Source of the DNA: JAGOBP01 sp046328575
GTDB lineage: Bacteria > Chloroflexota > Anaerolineae > Fen-1058
DNA: 64,000 nucleotides
Assembly (NCBI GenBank): GCA_046328575.1
Contig: JAXLWI010000009.1
Coordinates: 1 to 64,000 of the forward strand
Direction of reading: 5' to 3'
Position numbers and translations under genes: made by a program. Numbering within the stretch: the first letter of the stretch is position 1; each line of letters starts with the position of its first letter. Under the pieces are notes generated by a model that made no database searches, was not told the DNA's origin, and saw nothing but the letters and a program-made list of their open reading frames with translations. Below are positions 42,521 through 50,901 of the stretch, one piece after another.

Positions 42521-43771
42521 ATGAGTCATGTTCTGCGCCTAGTAATGCTTGTTTTAAGCCGCCTGCTGGTCATCATCGTCAATTTCGTACTGGCGCTGTT
42601 GGTGATCGTGCTGCCGCTGAGCACCGCCGTTCCGGTGTGGGTGTGGCTGCCGTTAGCCATCATCGACATCGCCTTGATCGTGACGCAGTTTCGCGTTAAG
42701 CCGGTGGGGCGCGGCATCACGATCGGGTTGGTGGGCATGATCGCCGTCACGATCGTTGGTATCGTCGCGTCGCAGATCTTCGCCGCCACGCCACCCATCG
42801 TCGATCAAAACGGGCAGCCTATGCCCGGATCGATTGCGGCACTGGAAAAGATCACCTTGAATGGCAGCGAGCAATGGATCACGCTGCGTGGCCATGATGT
42901 CACCAAGCCGGTGCTGCTGCATCTGGGCATGGGCGGACCGGGCGGCGGCGGGTTCGGGACTCGATCGCTCTTCACACGTTTGGAGAAAGATTTTGTGGTT
43001 GTCGCGTGGGACGAACCAGGCACGGGCAAGTCGTATCACGCGGTGCCTTTCGATCAATTGACGCCGCAGCGCTTCATCGACGATGCGCACGCCCTGACGC
43101 TGTATTTGCGCGAACGTTTCCATCAAGACCGGATCTACCTCTACGGCACATCGTGGACGAGTATTTTGGGCATCTGGCTGATCCAGCGCTATCCCGAATT
43201 GTATTACGCCTACATCGGCTCGGCGCAGATGGTCAAGACCACTGAGAACGATGTGATGGGCTATGACCTGGCTGTGAAATATCTTATGGATCAAGGCGAT
43301 GTTGGCGCGTCGGAGGCGCTGCGTCGCAACGGGCCACCGCCTTACACTGATGCGGATATGGTCAACAAGTATGTGCTGCTCTTTGATACGCTGAACGATT
43401 ACATGCACTCGATCCGCTTCGCGATCGCCGTGCCGCTCGTGCCGTTCATGGCCCCCGAGTACGGTATGGTCGATAAAGTTAATCACACGCTGGGGCTGAT
43501 CGATTCATTCCGGACGGTTTATCCGCAGTTGATCGATGTGGACTTTACCAAGCAGGCCACCCAGTTGCAGGTGCCGGTGTACATGTTTGTGGGCCGCGAC
43601 GATGTCAACGCGATGACATCGCTGGTAGAAGAATACTACAACCAGCTCGACGCGCCGATCAAAAAGTTGACGTGGCTGGAAGGCGGGCACGGCCTGAACG
43701 GCGAAAACCTGCCGCAGTTTATCGACGTGGTGCTCAACACCGTGCTGCCCGAAACGTATCCAAGACACTGA
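42521..43771 (+). CDS. Membrane-anchored alpha/beta hydrolase (proline-iminopeptidase-like)
   Basis: The 416-residue protein has three hydrophobic segments in its first ~90 residues and then an exported or membrane-associated alpha/beta-hydrolase domain. The HLGMGGPGGGG oxyanion loop and VVAWDEPGTGKS recall proline iminopeptidases. The nucleophile elbow is YLYGTSWTSILG with Ser211, where the last Gly of GxSxG is replaced by Thr. Later come VGRDDVNAM (acid) and LEGGHGLNGEN (His). The triad appears complete. AGGATTAGG lies before ATG 42521. It follows the 31-residue peptide closely and is convergent with the secreted glycan-related gene. Confidence 0.87.
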   Translation: MSHVLRLVMLVLSRLLVIIVNFVLALLVIVLPLSTAVPVWVWLPLAIIDIALIVTQFRVKPVGRGITIGLVGMIAVTIVGIVASQIFAATPPIVDQNGQPMPGSIAALEKITLNGSEQWITLRGHDVTKPVLLHLGMGGPGGGGFGTRSLFTRLEKDFVVVAWDEPGTGKSYHAVPFDQLTPQRFIDDAHALTLYLRERFHQDRIYLYGTSWTSILGIWLIQRYPELYYAYIGSAQMVKTTENDVMGYDLAVKYLMDQGDVGASEALRRNGPPPYTDADMVNKYVLLFDTLNDYMHSIRFAIAVPLVPFMAPEYGMVDKVNHTLGLIDSFRTVYPQLIDVDFTKQATQLQVPVYMFVGRDDVNAMTSLVEEYYNQLDAPIKKLTWLEGGHGLNGENLPQFIDVVLNTVLPETYPRH

Positions 43772-43816
43772 TTGGTGACAAGCGACGGTCAGCAGCTAAA
43801 TGCTACGTGATAGAGA

Positions 43817-46198
43817 TTACTGCGTCGTTGCTGACAGCACAAAGACATCCAGATCGGCCACGCCATACTGCTGTCCGGCCGTAACGAACTTGAGGGCATG
43901 AGTGCCGCTGACAATTTTGCCGAGGGGCAGAGGCGCGGTCCAGACAAACTGATTCCAATCGCCCTGGTCAACAAGACTCAGCGTTACCCGCGGGGTCGGC
44001 TCATCGTCCAGATAAACCTCAATCGGCACCTCCGCCGCGCTGTACTTCGAATAACGCAATTTCAAATACACCAGATCCAGTGTAGGGATATCGATCGCGC
44101 GATACCGAACGTAGCCGGCGCTAGCCGGCCACGGCTCGCTCCCGCCAGCGCCGAACTGCCCGTGCACTTTAGCACCGGAAGCATTCGAGCGCCAGATCAT
44201 CTGGCCGACAGTGGCCTCATCGGGGTCTTCGCACTCGCGCGAAAACGTCCAGACCGCATCGGCTTTCGCAGGTGTCGGCATCGCCGCTCGATCGGGGACG
44301 AGCAGGCGATACCCTCGACGCAGTAACGCATTTAGTTTGGTAGCAAGCCACCAAGCGGGGGTTTGTCCGTTGCGTTCGGTAAGGTAGCGCCCCCACCCTA
44401 AAGTTTGGAGTGCCATATTCCACGATCCTTTGAGCGAGTTCCATTGTATGCGTTCAACAGCGCAGTTCGGATCCAACGAAAGGCTTTCAACGTTAGTGAG
44501 TGGCGAGAAGTAACCTTGCGCGATGAGCCAACTCCACAGTTGGACGGCCTCTTGCGGCCGAAGCGATGCGGCTAGTGCGGCATAATGCGGTGTGATCACT
44601 GCTTCACCTGATGGGTTTGTCCCGTCGTTTGCGGCTGCAAAGCGCCCGCCTACACCAAATGCTTGATAAATGTTCGATGGCGGCACACTCGACGGCACGG
44701 GCACTTCCGCCGCGGATAAGCCAAACAGACCGAGTTCGGTCGCACATCCGATCGGGTGTTGAGTAGCATAATAAGCGATTTGATTCTCAACAGCCGATCG
44801 GCGATAGGCAGCCCAAGCGGTGCCCCAGACATCAGGCTGTTCGGGTGGCGGCACGAACAACCACGCCAGTTCATCGATGAAGCCTGAGCCATTCGCCGTA
44901 GGCGGTGTCGGATAAGACAGCGGTGTAAGCTGGCCTGTGACGCCGGCATAGGCCAACGCCACCAACCAACTCTCGCCGCCAAACACATCCCACGCGTAGG
45001 GCAAGCGCTCGCCTGAGTACGCATAACCGTGCGAAATTCCACCCGGTGTCACCAAGTCAGCCCAATCGATGGCTTGCAACATTTGCTCGGTGGCTGTGGT
45101 GTCCAAACCCAACGCACTTTGCGCATCGAGTAAACCAAATGCGGCGATCACTGTATCCACCGACGACCACTCGGTGTTGTACACAATCGTGCTTTCACCT
45201 GTAGGTGACGTCATCACCCAGTGGGGCCACAGTCCGTGCTGACTAGGCAAGTTGAGCAATGCGCGGCCAATGCGATTCACGATAGCCACAGCGGCAGCGT
45301 GATCGATAACGCCCAATTGGTCGGCGCCTGCCGTCGCTGCCGCCAGACTACCCGTGGCTTGAATCGCATCGAATTCGTTGCTGGGGTCTTTGGCCTTATC
45401 ACGCACCAAGCCTGTAACTGAATTCCAGTTATTCAGCAGTTGGCTATAACTCCAGACAAAAGCCGCCGTCGCCGTATCCGAAAGCGAGGTTGTCGCGGTA
45501 AATGCCAGACTGTCGATGACCACGTAATCACCGGTTTGAGCGCGATCCAACACCCACACCAGTTCATTGACATTACTCAGCGACGGCAGTTCCAACCCGA
45601 TTGTTTGATCGCCGCCCGTCAGTTCGATCTGATGGCGCCATTGGAAATCGCCGTGATACTTAAGTTCCAGCCGGAAAACTGCGTGGGGCGTGCTGCGCAA
45701 AATGTGTACCGTCAGCCCCGTGATCTGGCTTTGATAAGTGGGCAAGATTTGGGCGGGCAAGATTGCGGAGAAGTTGATCGGCAGTCCCTCGCGAATCGGG
45801 TGATTCAGACTCTGCCACACACCGCCCCATGTATTCCCGGCCGCGATCGTCGTAGTGACTGAGCCCGGCCCCCAATCCATGACGCTGTTATTGATGGCGC
45901 CGCGATCACCATCCAGGCGATTGAAGTAGTAGACGGACTCACCCTGATAGGGTTGTGGACTGAAATCATCGATCAGAATGCGCAGCGAGCGGCCTGCAAC
46001 GGCCCGATTGGTTGCTTGACTCGTCGACACAGGTGAGACACGCATCGCCGGTTGCGCTGTACCGTTGGGCCAAGTTGGCACCATCGGCGTGGAATTCGGT
46101 CGCAGTAAGACGCTCGCCAGCGCCAGCACACCGAATATCAAACCCATCACGGCCAAATCTCGACCGCATGATCTCGCACGTCCAGTTTTGAGTTTCAT
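43817..46198 (-). CDS. Secreted toroid-fold protein with CBM6-like C-terminus
   Basis: The 793-residue exported protein has a signal-anchor-like hydrophobic stretch (~14-32). The N-terminal beta domain (~70-235) resembles a carbohydrate-binding jelly roll (..ILIDDF..GDRGAINNSVMDWG). The central helical part (~240-640, with GLVRDKAKDPSNEFDAIQATG, EWSSVDTVIAAFGLLDAQ, YAWDVFGGESWLVAL) looks like the alpha/alpha-toroid of glucoamylase-like glycosidases (GH144/DUF-type). The C-terminal ~110 residues (VRYRAIDIPTLDLVYLKLRYSKYS..VPIEVYLDDE) fit CBM6/35. A beta-glucan or related polymer is the probable substrate. It forms a minus-strand group with the beta-helix gene upstream. Confidence 0.75.
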   Translation of the reverse strand: MKLKTGRARSCGRDLAVMGLIFGVLALASVLLRPNSTPMVPTWPNGTAQPAMRVSPVSTSQATNRAVAGRSLRILIDDFSPQPYQGESVYYFNRLDGDRGAINNSVMDWGPGSVTTTIAAGNTWGGVWQSLNHPIREGLPINFSAILPAQILPTYQSQITGLTVHILRSTPHAVFRLELKYHGDFQWRHQIELTGGDQTIGLELPSLSNVNELVWVLDRAQTGDYVVIDSLAFTATTSLSDTATAAFVWSYSQLLNNWNSVTGLVRDKAKDPSNEFDAIQATGSLAAATAGADQLGVIDHAAAVAIVNRIGRALLNLPSQHGLWPHWVMTSPTGESTIVYNTEWSSVDTVIAAFGLLDAQSALGLDTTATEQMLQAIDWADLVTPGGISHGYAYSGERLPYAWDVFGGESWLVALAYAGVTGQLTPLSYPTPPTANGSGFIDELAWLFVPPPEQPDVWGTAWAAYRRSAVENQIAYYATQHPIGCATELGLFGLSAAEVPVPSSVPPSNIYQAFGVGGRFAAANDGTNPSGEAVITPHYAALAASLRPQEAVQLWSWLIAQGYFSPLTNVESLSLDPNCAVERIQWNSLKGSWNMALQTLGWGRYLTERNGQTPAWWLATKLNALLRRGYRLLVPDRAAMPTPAKADAVWTFSRECEDPDEATVGQMIWRSNASGAKVHGQFGAGGSEPWPASAGYVRYRAIDIPTLDLVYLKLRYSKYSAAEVPIEVYLDDEPTPRVTLSLVDQGDWNQFVWTAPLPLGKIVSGTHALKFVTAGQQYGVADLDVFVLSATTQ

Positions 46199-46292
46199 GG
46201 AAGAACGGCTCCTCCATCACAGTGCTGCTCTGACCCTGTATCAGCGTCAACCGAGTTCAGACCATAGACTTGGGCACCGAGAGTAACTGGAC

Positions 46293-47582
46293 TTATCGAG
46301 GGCGAATGACTGGCGGACACATGTTAAATACAAGGGGCAAATGAGTCGATCGGTGCGCGTGCCCGATCGGGCTTTCGTACGCCCCTAGGTCCGGTTTGGT
46401 TCCAGCCGGACACGGTCGTAGGTTGCCTTCCAAATCCGTGAGTGGCGCACCGACGGTGGTGCCTGCGCTAATCGCCGGGCTATTATCCGCCAGACGATAG
46501 TTGTTCAGGCTAGCATTCACGAAGCGCGGCGACGCATCCAGATTACCGCTGCCCCAATAGACAGGTCCGTGGCCGTTGGTGATGATGCCAGCCGCGCCAC
46601 CCTGCACATCTGAATAGTCGATCGTTATCGCTTCGCCGGGCCAATCGGTGTCATAGTAAATTTGCTCCGGCGCGTTACCCCACACGATCGAATTCACTAG
46701 CGCCGGCTGACTCATGTAGGACACGTTCAATCCGCCGCCATGTCCGGCAGTCCAGTTGCCGACGATCGTTACATTCTGGAAGGTTGGGCTGCATCCGTCA
46801 AAGTGTAGGCCGCCGCCTTTATCGCCGCCGGAGTTATCTGAAATCAAGGCATTCTTGACCGTGCCTTCAGCGTGATAAAACTGAATGCCCGCCCCACCAC
46901 CTTGCGACAGGTTATGAGCGATGACCGCGTTTTCAAGACTCACGCTGCCATACGAATACCTGATTCCGCCGCCACCTCCAGACTGATTATGAGTGACCGC
47001 CACATCATGCACCACCGCAGCACAGTGTGCAAAATACAGGCCACCGCCTTCTGCAACGGATTCATTGCTCACGACTTTCAGATATGTTAAGGTTGGCGCG
47101 GAGTTGACGCACACGATGCCGCCACCACTGTTATCCGGCCAATTGGCAGCGTGGGCAAAACCATTGATCACGGTGAACCCGCTGAGTGTGGCGGCTGCGG
47201 TCTCCCCGCTGACCAGAGCAATGACGTGGTCAATGTGTCGACCGTCAATGACTGTTTGCTGGATGTAGTCTTTGTCAGCCGTGATGACGAACAACGATCC
47301 AACCGTAATATTCTTGCCGTTGAAGTTGACATTTTCACGGTAGATGCCGGGATGTACCAGCACCGTATCACCGTTGCTGGCCATCTCAATCCCATGCTGG
47401 ATTGTGGCAAAGGGATTGGCTTCTGAGCCTGTCCCAGTCACATCTGACCCCGAGACAGCGACATGCAGCAGAGTGGCCGCTTGAGAATCGAGCGGTGCAG
47501 CCACCTTAGGGCTAAGTGGTCCGATCATCCACACCGTGAACAGACAGATCGTGACAACCTGAGCGAAAATCCTGCGTGACAT
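46293..47582 (-). CDS. Secreted right-handed beta-helix protein with LPL tail
   Basis: The 429-residue precursor has a signal peptide. Residues ~40-370 form a parallel beta-helix: VSGSDVTGTGSEANPFATIQHGIE (the PbH1/choice-of-anchor start), then N/G-rich coils such as NQSGGGGGIRYS and NSGGDKGGGLHFDG. The end of this unit carries the choice-of-anchor-Q type NYRLADNSPAISAG. The tail contains STHLPLVFN near the end, which recalls the YLPLIRR terminus of the Kelch protein. Such folds bind or cleave polysaccharides (pectate-lyase-like), but no catalytic Asp cluster is evident by eye. Two adjacent palindromes about 170 bases upstream may control it. Confidence 0.82.
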   Translation of the reverse strand: MSRRIFAQVVTICLFTVWMIGPLSPKVAAPLDSQAATLLHVAVSGSDVTGTGSEANPFATIQHGIEMASNGDTVLVHPGIYRENVNFNGKNITVGSLFVITADKDYIQQTVIDGRHIDHVIALVSGETAAATLSGFTVINGFAHAANWPDNSGGGIVCVNSAPTLTYLKVVSNESVAEGGGLYFAHCAAVVHDVAVTHNQSGGGGGIRYSYGSVSLENAVIAHNLSQGGGAGIQFYHAEGTVKNALISDNSGGDKGGGLHFDGCSPTFQNVTIVGNWTAGHGGGLNVSYMSQPALVNSIVWGNAPEQIYYDTDWPGEAITIDYSDVQGGAAGIITNGHGPVYWGSGNLDASPRFVNASLNNYRLADNSPAISAGTTVGAPLTDLEGNLRPCPAGTKPDLGAYESPIGHAHRSTHLPLVFNMCPPVIRPR

Positions 47583-47749
47583 GCGAGACTCCTTTCATTG
47601 AGAGGCCACTGACGGCGGCGCGCGACAACAGATAAAGTTGGGATCTTGTCGGACTACAAACTCTGACGCAGAGCAATCTTCATCTAGCGCATAGCATATG
47701 CGAAACGGGTTTATCACATCAACCCTTTTTCATGACGATTCTGTTGGAC
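47583..47749 (-). other. Gene-free leader of the beta-helix gene
   Basis: Contains GGAGTC close to the start codon, a small CGCATA-GCA-TATGCG palindrome at about 47688-47702 and a weak GGGTT..AACCC-TTTTT hairpin in the plus sense. It probably carries the promoter. No gene is visible. Confidence 0.4.
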
Positions 47750-47771
47750 AATATTACGAATCGGTAATATT
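47750..47771. promoter_or_regulatory. Operator-like palindrome 1 upstream of the beta-helix gene
   Basis: AATATTAC-N6-GTAATATT: perfect 8-bp arms, AT-rich, a typical dimeric regulator site. It directly abuts a second palindrome. Confidence 0.55.
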
Positions 47772-47789
47772 CACATTGGGTGTAATGTG
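47772..47789. promoter_or_regulatory. Operator-like palindrome 2 upstream of the beta-helix gene
   Basis: CACATT-N6-AATGTG: perfect 6-bp arms with the same six-base spacer as the neighbouring palindrome at 47750. Equal spacing suggests related regulators. Confidence 0.5.
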
Positions 47790-47864
47790 GGCATGTAGCG
47801 CCGAGACAACTCACGCGTATTGAGCCGACGGCGAGCAGGTCGAAAAGAAATGCGGAATCGGCAC

Positions 47865-48509
47865 CTAGAACGGACCGTCCAAGATGACCCGCAACTTGAA
47901 GTCTTTGGTGTCCGGCACATGCGAGGAATACAGTGTACTCAAAGTCAAGATTAAGTCGGTGTTGGTCTGCTCTGGGGAAATCAGAAATTTGATGTCGACT
48001 TCAGGAACCGTGCCATCATTGAGCGTCTTGGGGAAAGTGTGGTCATCGATTATGCCAGATAGGGTTTCAAATTCAGTTCTGCACTCTGCCGGAACGGCCA
48101 TGCTGCAAAATTCATCAGTCGCTTTTCCAGTGTAGTTTGGATCAGGTGGCGTTTCGCTCTCACCAATCTGCCACAGAAGTTGATCGTCAGCCTTAAGCGA
48201 CAGATAGTCCCATTCGATCCAATGATTCGAATATGCTGGATTGGCATTCTTCAATTGGAGTACGTATCGGCCGGGTTGATCGATCGGGCCTAGATTAATG
48301 TCTTGTCGGCCCGTTTCAGGCGTGTTGAATTCGGGCACGGCTGAGGTCAAGATCAGATCCGTGCGAATTGAGATTTGAGTTAGCGGCTTGCCAACCTCCG
48401 GCACGATTTCAAATTTCCAGCGCTCACAGGCAGTCAGTGTTAATGGCAAAACTATGCACAACAGGCTTAGCAACCAGCGCAGAAGTATCAATGCAATTCT
48501 GGGACGCAT
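47865..48509 (-). CDS. Uncharacterised lipoprotein in a two-component operon
   Basis: The 214-residue precursor has a long hydrophobic signal ending LTLTAC, so it is a lipid-anchored outer-face protein. The mature part is beta-rich, with a segment FEIVPEVGKPLTQISIRTDLILTSA and a Cys pair (FCSMAVPAEC). A jelly-roll or immunoglobulin-like fold is possible. I recognise no family. ATG 48509 is supported by GGAGTGCC. It is the third gene after the response regulator and sensor kinase on the minus strand (72-base gap), so it may be the extracytoplasmic sensing partner or the target of that pair. Confidence 0.75.
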   Translation of the reverse strand: MRPRIALILLRWLLSLLCIVLPLTLTACERWKFEIVPEVGKPLTQISIRTDLILTSAVPEFNTPETGRQDINLGPIDQPGRYVLQLKNANPAYSNHWIEWDYLSLKADDQLLWQIGESETPPDPNYTGKATDEFCSMAVPAECRTEFETLSGIIDDHTFPKTLNDGTVPEVDIKFLISPEQTNTDLILTLSTLYSSHVPDTKDFKLRVILDGPF

Positions 48510-48581
48510 CAGGCACTCCATCGCAAACAGCTGCAGCTACGCTAACACGACTGCGGCAGACGGCCGCGCTGACTCTGTCGG

Positions 48582-49598
48582 TCAGGCTTCATGAGTAACT
48601 TCGGCGGTAACTTTGCTCACAGGCAGCTGCACGGTAATTACCGAGCCCTTGCCGACTTCGCTTTGAAGCGAGATTTTTCCGCGATGCCTGGCCACAATTT
48701 TCCAAGCTTGAAATAGCCCCAATCCGCTGCCGGGAATCTTATGATCCTGCGCCACTTGCCCACGACGAAACGGTAAACCTGCCTGTCGGACATCGTCTGC
48801 GCTCATACCTAAGCCGGTGTCACTGATTTTGATCACCACATACTCGTCTGCTTCAAATGCACGCACAGCCACCATACCGCCATCCAGCGTGAACTTGACT
48901 GCATTGTTCAATAAATTATGAAACAGGATGAAGAGAAGATCTTCATCGCCCCAAACCGCTGGTAATGGGAAAGGGTCAGCGGGCAGTTCAACGCTCAGCC
49001 GGCAATCCCGATCGGACAACGTAGCCCGAATCGTTTCTACAATTTGCTCGATAAGTATATCCAGATGAACGGGGACAAACTCAATTGGGTTGACCTCAAG
49101 TCGAGTGAGCGCACTAACGGTATCTAACAAGCGCGCCACTCGCTCAACGTCTGACTTGAGCCGCCCAATCGTAGCCGGGTTGACTTCGGTGATCAGATTC
49201 TCGACGCCGACGCCAATAGCCGTGATCGGATTGCGCAGTTCATGATTTAAAGCACGTCGGAATTCTAATTGTTCACGAACGGTATCCGCTTGTTCCTGAA
49301 GGGTAATTGCTTGCCCAGTAAGCGTTTTTTGTTGCGCCGCGATCAGGCGCATTTGATCGGAAGTGATTGCTTCCAATCGACGCTGCTCGGTAAGCAAGTA
49401 TCGCCGTTGTCGGGACAATCCCATGATAAGGAAGGCCACTCCGATAACAGCACCCGCAAAGATCCCGGCCACGAGCAATGCCTCACCCAGTGGCGCGGTG
49501 ACCCTGAAATAGTTGGGCTGTGCGCCAACTAGGATGCCAGCCACTACGATTACACTCAGATAGACCAGGCCGAGAATCCAGGGCCATTTACGTTTCAT
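48582..49598 (-). CDS. Sensor histidine kinase
   Basis: The 338-residue kinase has two N-terminal membrane helices (~7-26, 38-60) with a very short loop between them. A coiled coil (~65-115), His119 in ALNHELRNPITAIGVG and an ATPase domain follow (N-box FHNLLNNAVKFT, DTGLGM, FRRGQ, GSGLGLFQA). It has no PAS or HAMP domain, so sensing may be intramembrane or through the neighbouring lipoprotein. Its start overlaps the stop of the upstream OmpR-type regulator by four bases (ATGA), which shows translational coupling. All kinase boxes are intact. Confidence 0.94.
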   Translation of the reverse strand: MKRKWPWILGLVYLSVIVVAGILVGAQPNYFRVTAPLGEALLVAGIFAGAVIGVAFLIMGLSRQRRYLLTEQRRLEAITSDQMRLIAAQQKTLTGQAITLQEQADTVREQLEFRRALNHELRNPITAIGVGVENLITEVNPATIGRLKSDVERVARLLDTVSALTRLEVNPIEFVPVHLDILIEQIVETIRATLSDRDCRLSVELPADPFPLPAVWGDEDLLFILFHNLLNNAVKFTLDGGMVAVRAFEADEYVVIKISDTGLGMSADDVRQAGLPFRRGQVAQDHKIPGSGLGLFQAWKIVARHRGKISLQSEVGKGSVITVQLPVSKVTAEVTHEA

Positions 49599-50305
49599 TC
49601 ACAGGCTCCCACCGCACCTATGAAACGATAACCTTCGGTACGGACCGTTTCAACGTAAGTCGGCGATTTCGGATCGTCCCCCAACGCTTTACGCAGCAGT
49701 GCGATGTAATGATCAATCAAGAGCGGATCCTCCCACCCCAGATCGTCTAATAGTTGATTGCGGCTTAATGTCTCGTCTGGGTGCAGCATCAGACATTCTA
49801 ACAAGGCAAATTTTTTGGGCGCGAGTTTTAAGTCATGCGTCTGACGATAGGCGCGTCTGGCCCTACGGTTGATCAGTAATTCGCCGCTGCACAATTTAGG
49901 CGATCTAGCTAGCGAGGGTTGCCCGATGCGGGTGCGGCGCAAGACAGCGCGAATTCGAGCCACAACTACTTCACTCCGAAAGGGCTTGCCAATGTAATCA
50001 TCTGCGCCCAGTTCAAACCCCACGATCTCGTCGGCCACATCGCAGAATTTGGTGAGCATGATAACGGGTGTTTGGTTACCATCTTCGCGCAGGGTATGCA
50101 GCACTAAACGACCATCCAGTTTGGGCAGTTGAATGTCAAGCAGAACCAGATCGGGTTTCAAACTCATGATCGTTTCAAGACCCTCTTCACCATCACAAGC
50201 AATTTTGACCCTAAAATCAGCCTTCTCCAAAAGTCGCGCCAAATGCTCAGTGATGCCAGGATCATCGTCAACGAGTAGGATGAGTGGCTGAAGGGTATTC
50301 ACCAT
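49595..50305 (-). CDS. OmpR-family response regulator
   Basis: The 236-residue protein has a receiver with Asp13-Asp14, phospho-acceptor Asp57 (LVLLDIQLPKLDG) and Lys in YIGKPFRS. A winged-helix domain follows (LKLAPKKFALLECLMLHPDETLSR and DHYIALLRKALGDDP). I chose ATG 50305 because GGGAG lies seven bases upstream; the longer frame to 50347 has no such site. It overlaps the kinase gene by four bases. The position just opposite the giant surface-protein gene (about 600-base gap) makes that gene a candidate target, together with the beta-helix gene. Confidence 0.94.
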   Translation of the reverse strand: MVNTLQPLILLVDDDPGITEHLARLLEKADFRVKIACDGEEGLETIMSLKPDLVLLDIQLPKLDGRLVLHTLREDGNQTPVIMLTKFCDVADEIVGFELGADDYIGKPFRSEVVVARIRAVLRRTRIGQPSLARSPKLCSGELLINRRARRAYRQTHDLKLAPKKFALLECLMLHPDETLSRNQLLDDLGWEDPLLIDHYIALLRKALGDDPKSPTYVETVRTEGYRFIGAVGACE

Positions 50306-50705
50306 TGGTTCACTCCCAGGATATAAAAATCCGCAAGGGCGATACAACTCGCCCCCGCGGGTTTTGTCCAGTGTAGATCAATTTAACCATAGTGTAAATT
50401 GGCAAAATCGCGTAAGTTCTAAGTCCACTCCGGATACGTCTCACGACTTAGCCAAGAGTTATTGATTATGCTCCTCGAGTCAATTCCTATCGGGACGAAA
50501 GTTAGGAACGACCAACCCTTAACTTCTCTACAGAGATGGCCCGAAGTTTTGTGTCAGTTTCCATTGCCAAGAATATTCGCTATCGCTATATGCATTATTT
50601 GAAACACAGCAATACTAAATATGACATTATAGTGACATTAGACACTATTCTCAAACCGACCATACACGTATAGTGCCAAATATCGTTTTCTCCGATCAAA
50701 TTCAT

Positions 50706-50718
50706 TTTGTGACACAAA
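50706..50718. promoter_or_regulatory. Operator-like palindrome TTTGTG-A-CACAAA
   Basis: Perfect 6-bp arms with a single central base, about 190 bases upstream of the giant protein gene. It somewhat resembles CRP/FNR half-sites (TGTGA), but the spacing is not that of a CRP site. Confidence 0.4.
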
Positions 50719-50737
50719 GTCAAAAAACGAGATGAAT

Positions 50738-50752
50738 GTCATGTATCATGAC
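50738..50752. promoter_or_regulatory. Operator-like palindrome GTCATG-TAT-CATGAC
   Basis: Perfect 6-bp arms around three bases, about 150 bases before the giant protein start and 20 bases after the TTTGTG palindrome. Confidence 0.4.
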
Positions 50753-50901
50753 GCTTTCATTGGATTACACACTCGATGATTTTTATCGTCACCGAGTGTT
50801 ATCGGCGTTTTGCCGATCAATGATGACCAACAAATTATCGCCAAACAGTCATTTTGTCTTCAGTTATATCTTGCAGTTTTCATCAAGAGTAAGGAGAAAA
50901 G

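Larger units (their letters stand above)
50306..50901. other. AT-rich divergent regulatory interval
   Basis: Nearly 600 bases between the response regulator and the giant protein gene, clearly lower in GC than the rest. It holds ATAGTG-N8-CACTAT near 50650, TTTGTG-A-CACAAA at 50706-50718 and GTCATG-TAT-CATGAC at 50738-50752. A short overlapping frame at 50736 is not taken as a gene. Confidence 0.55.
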
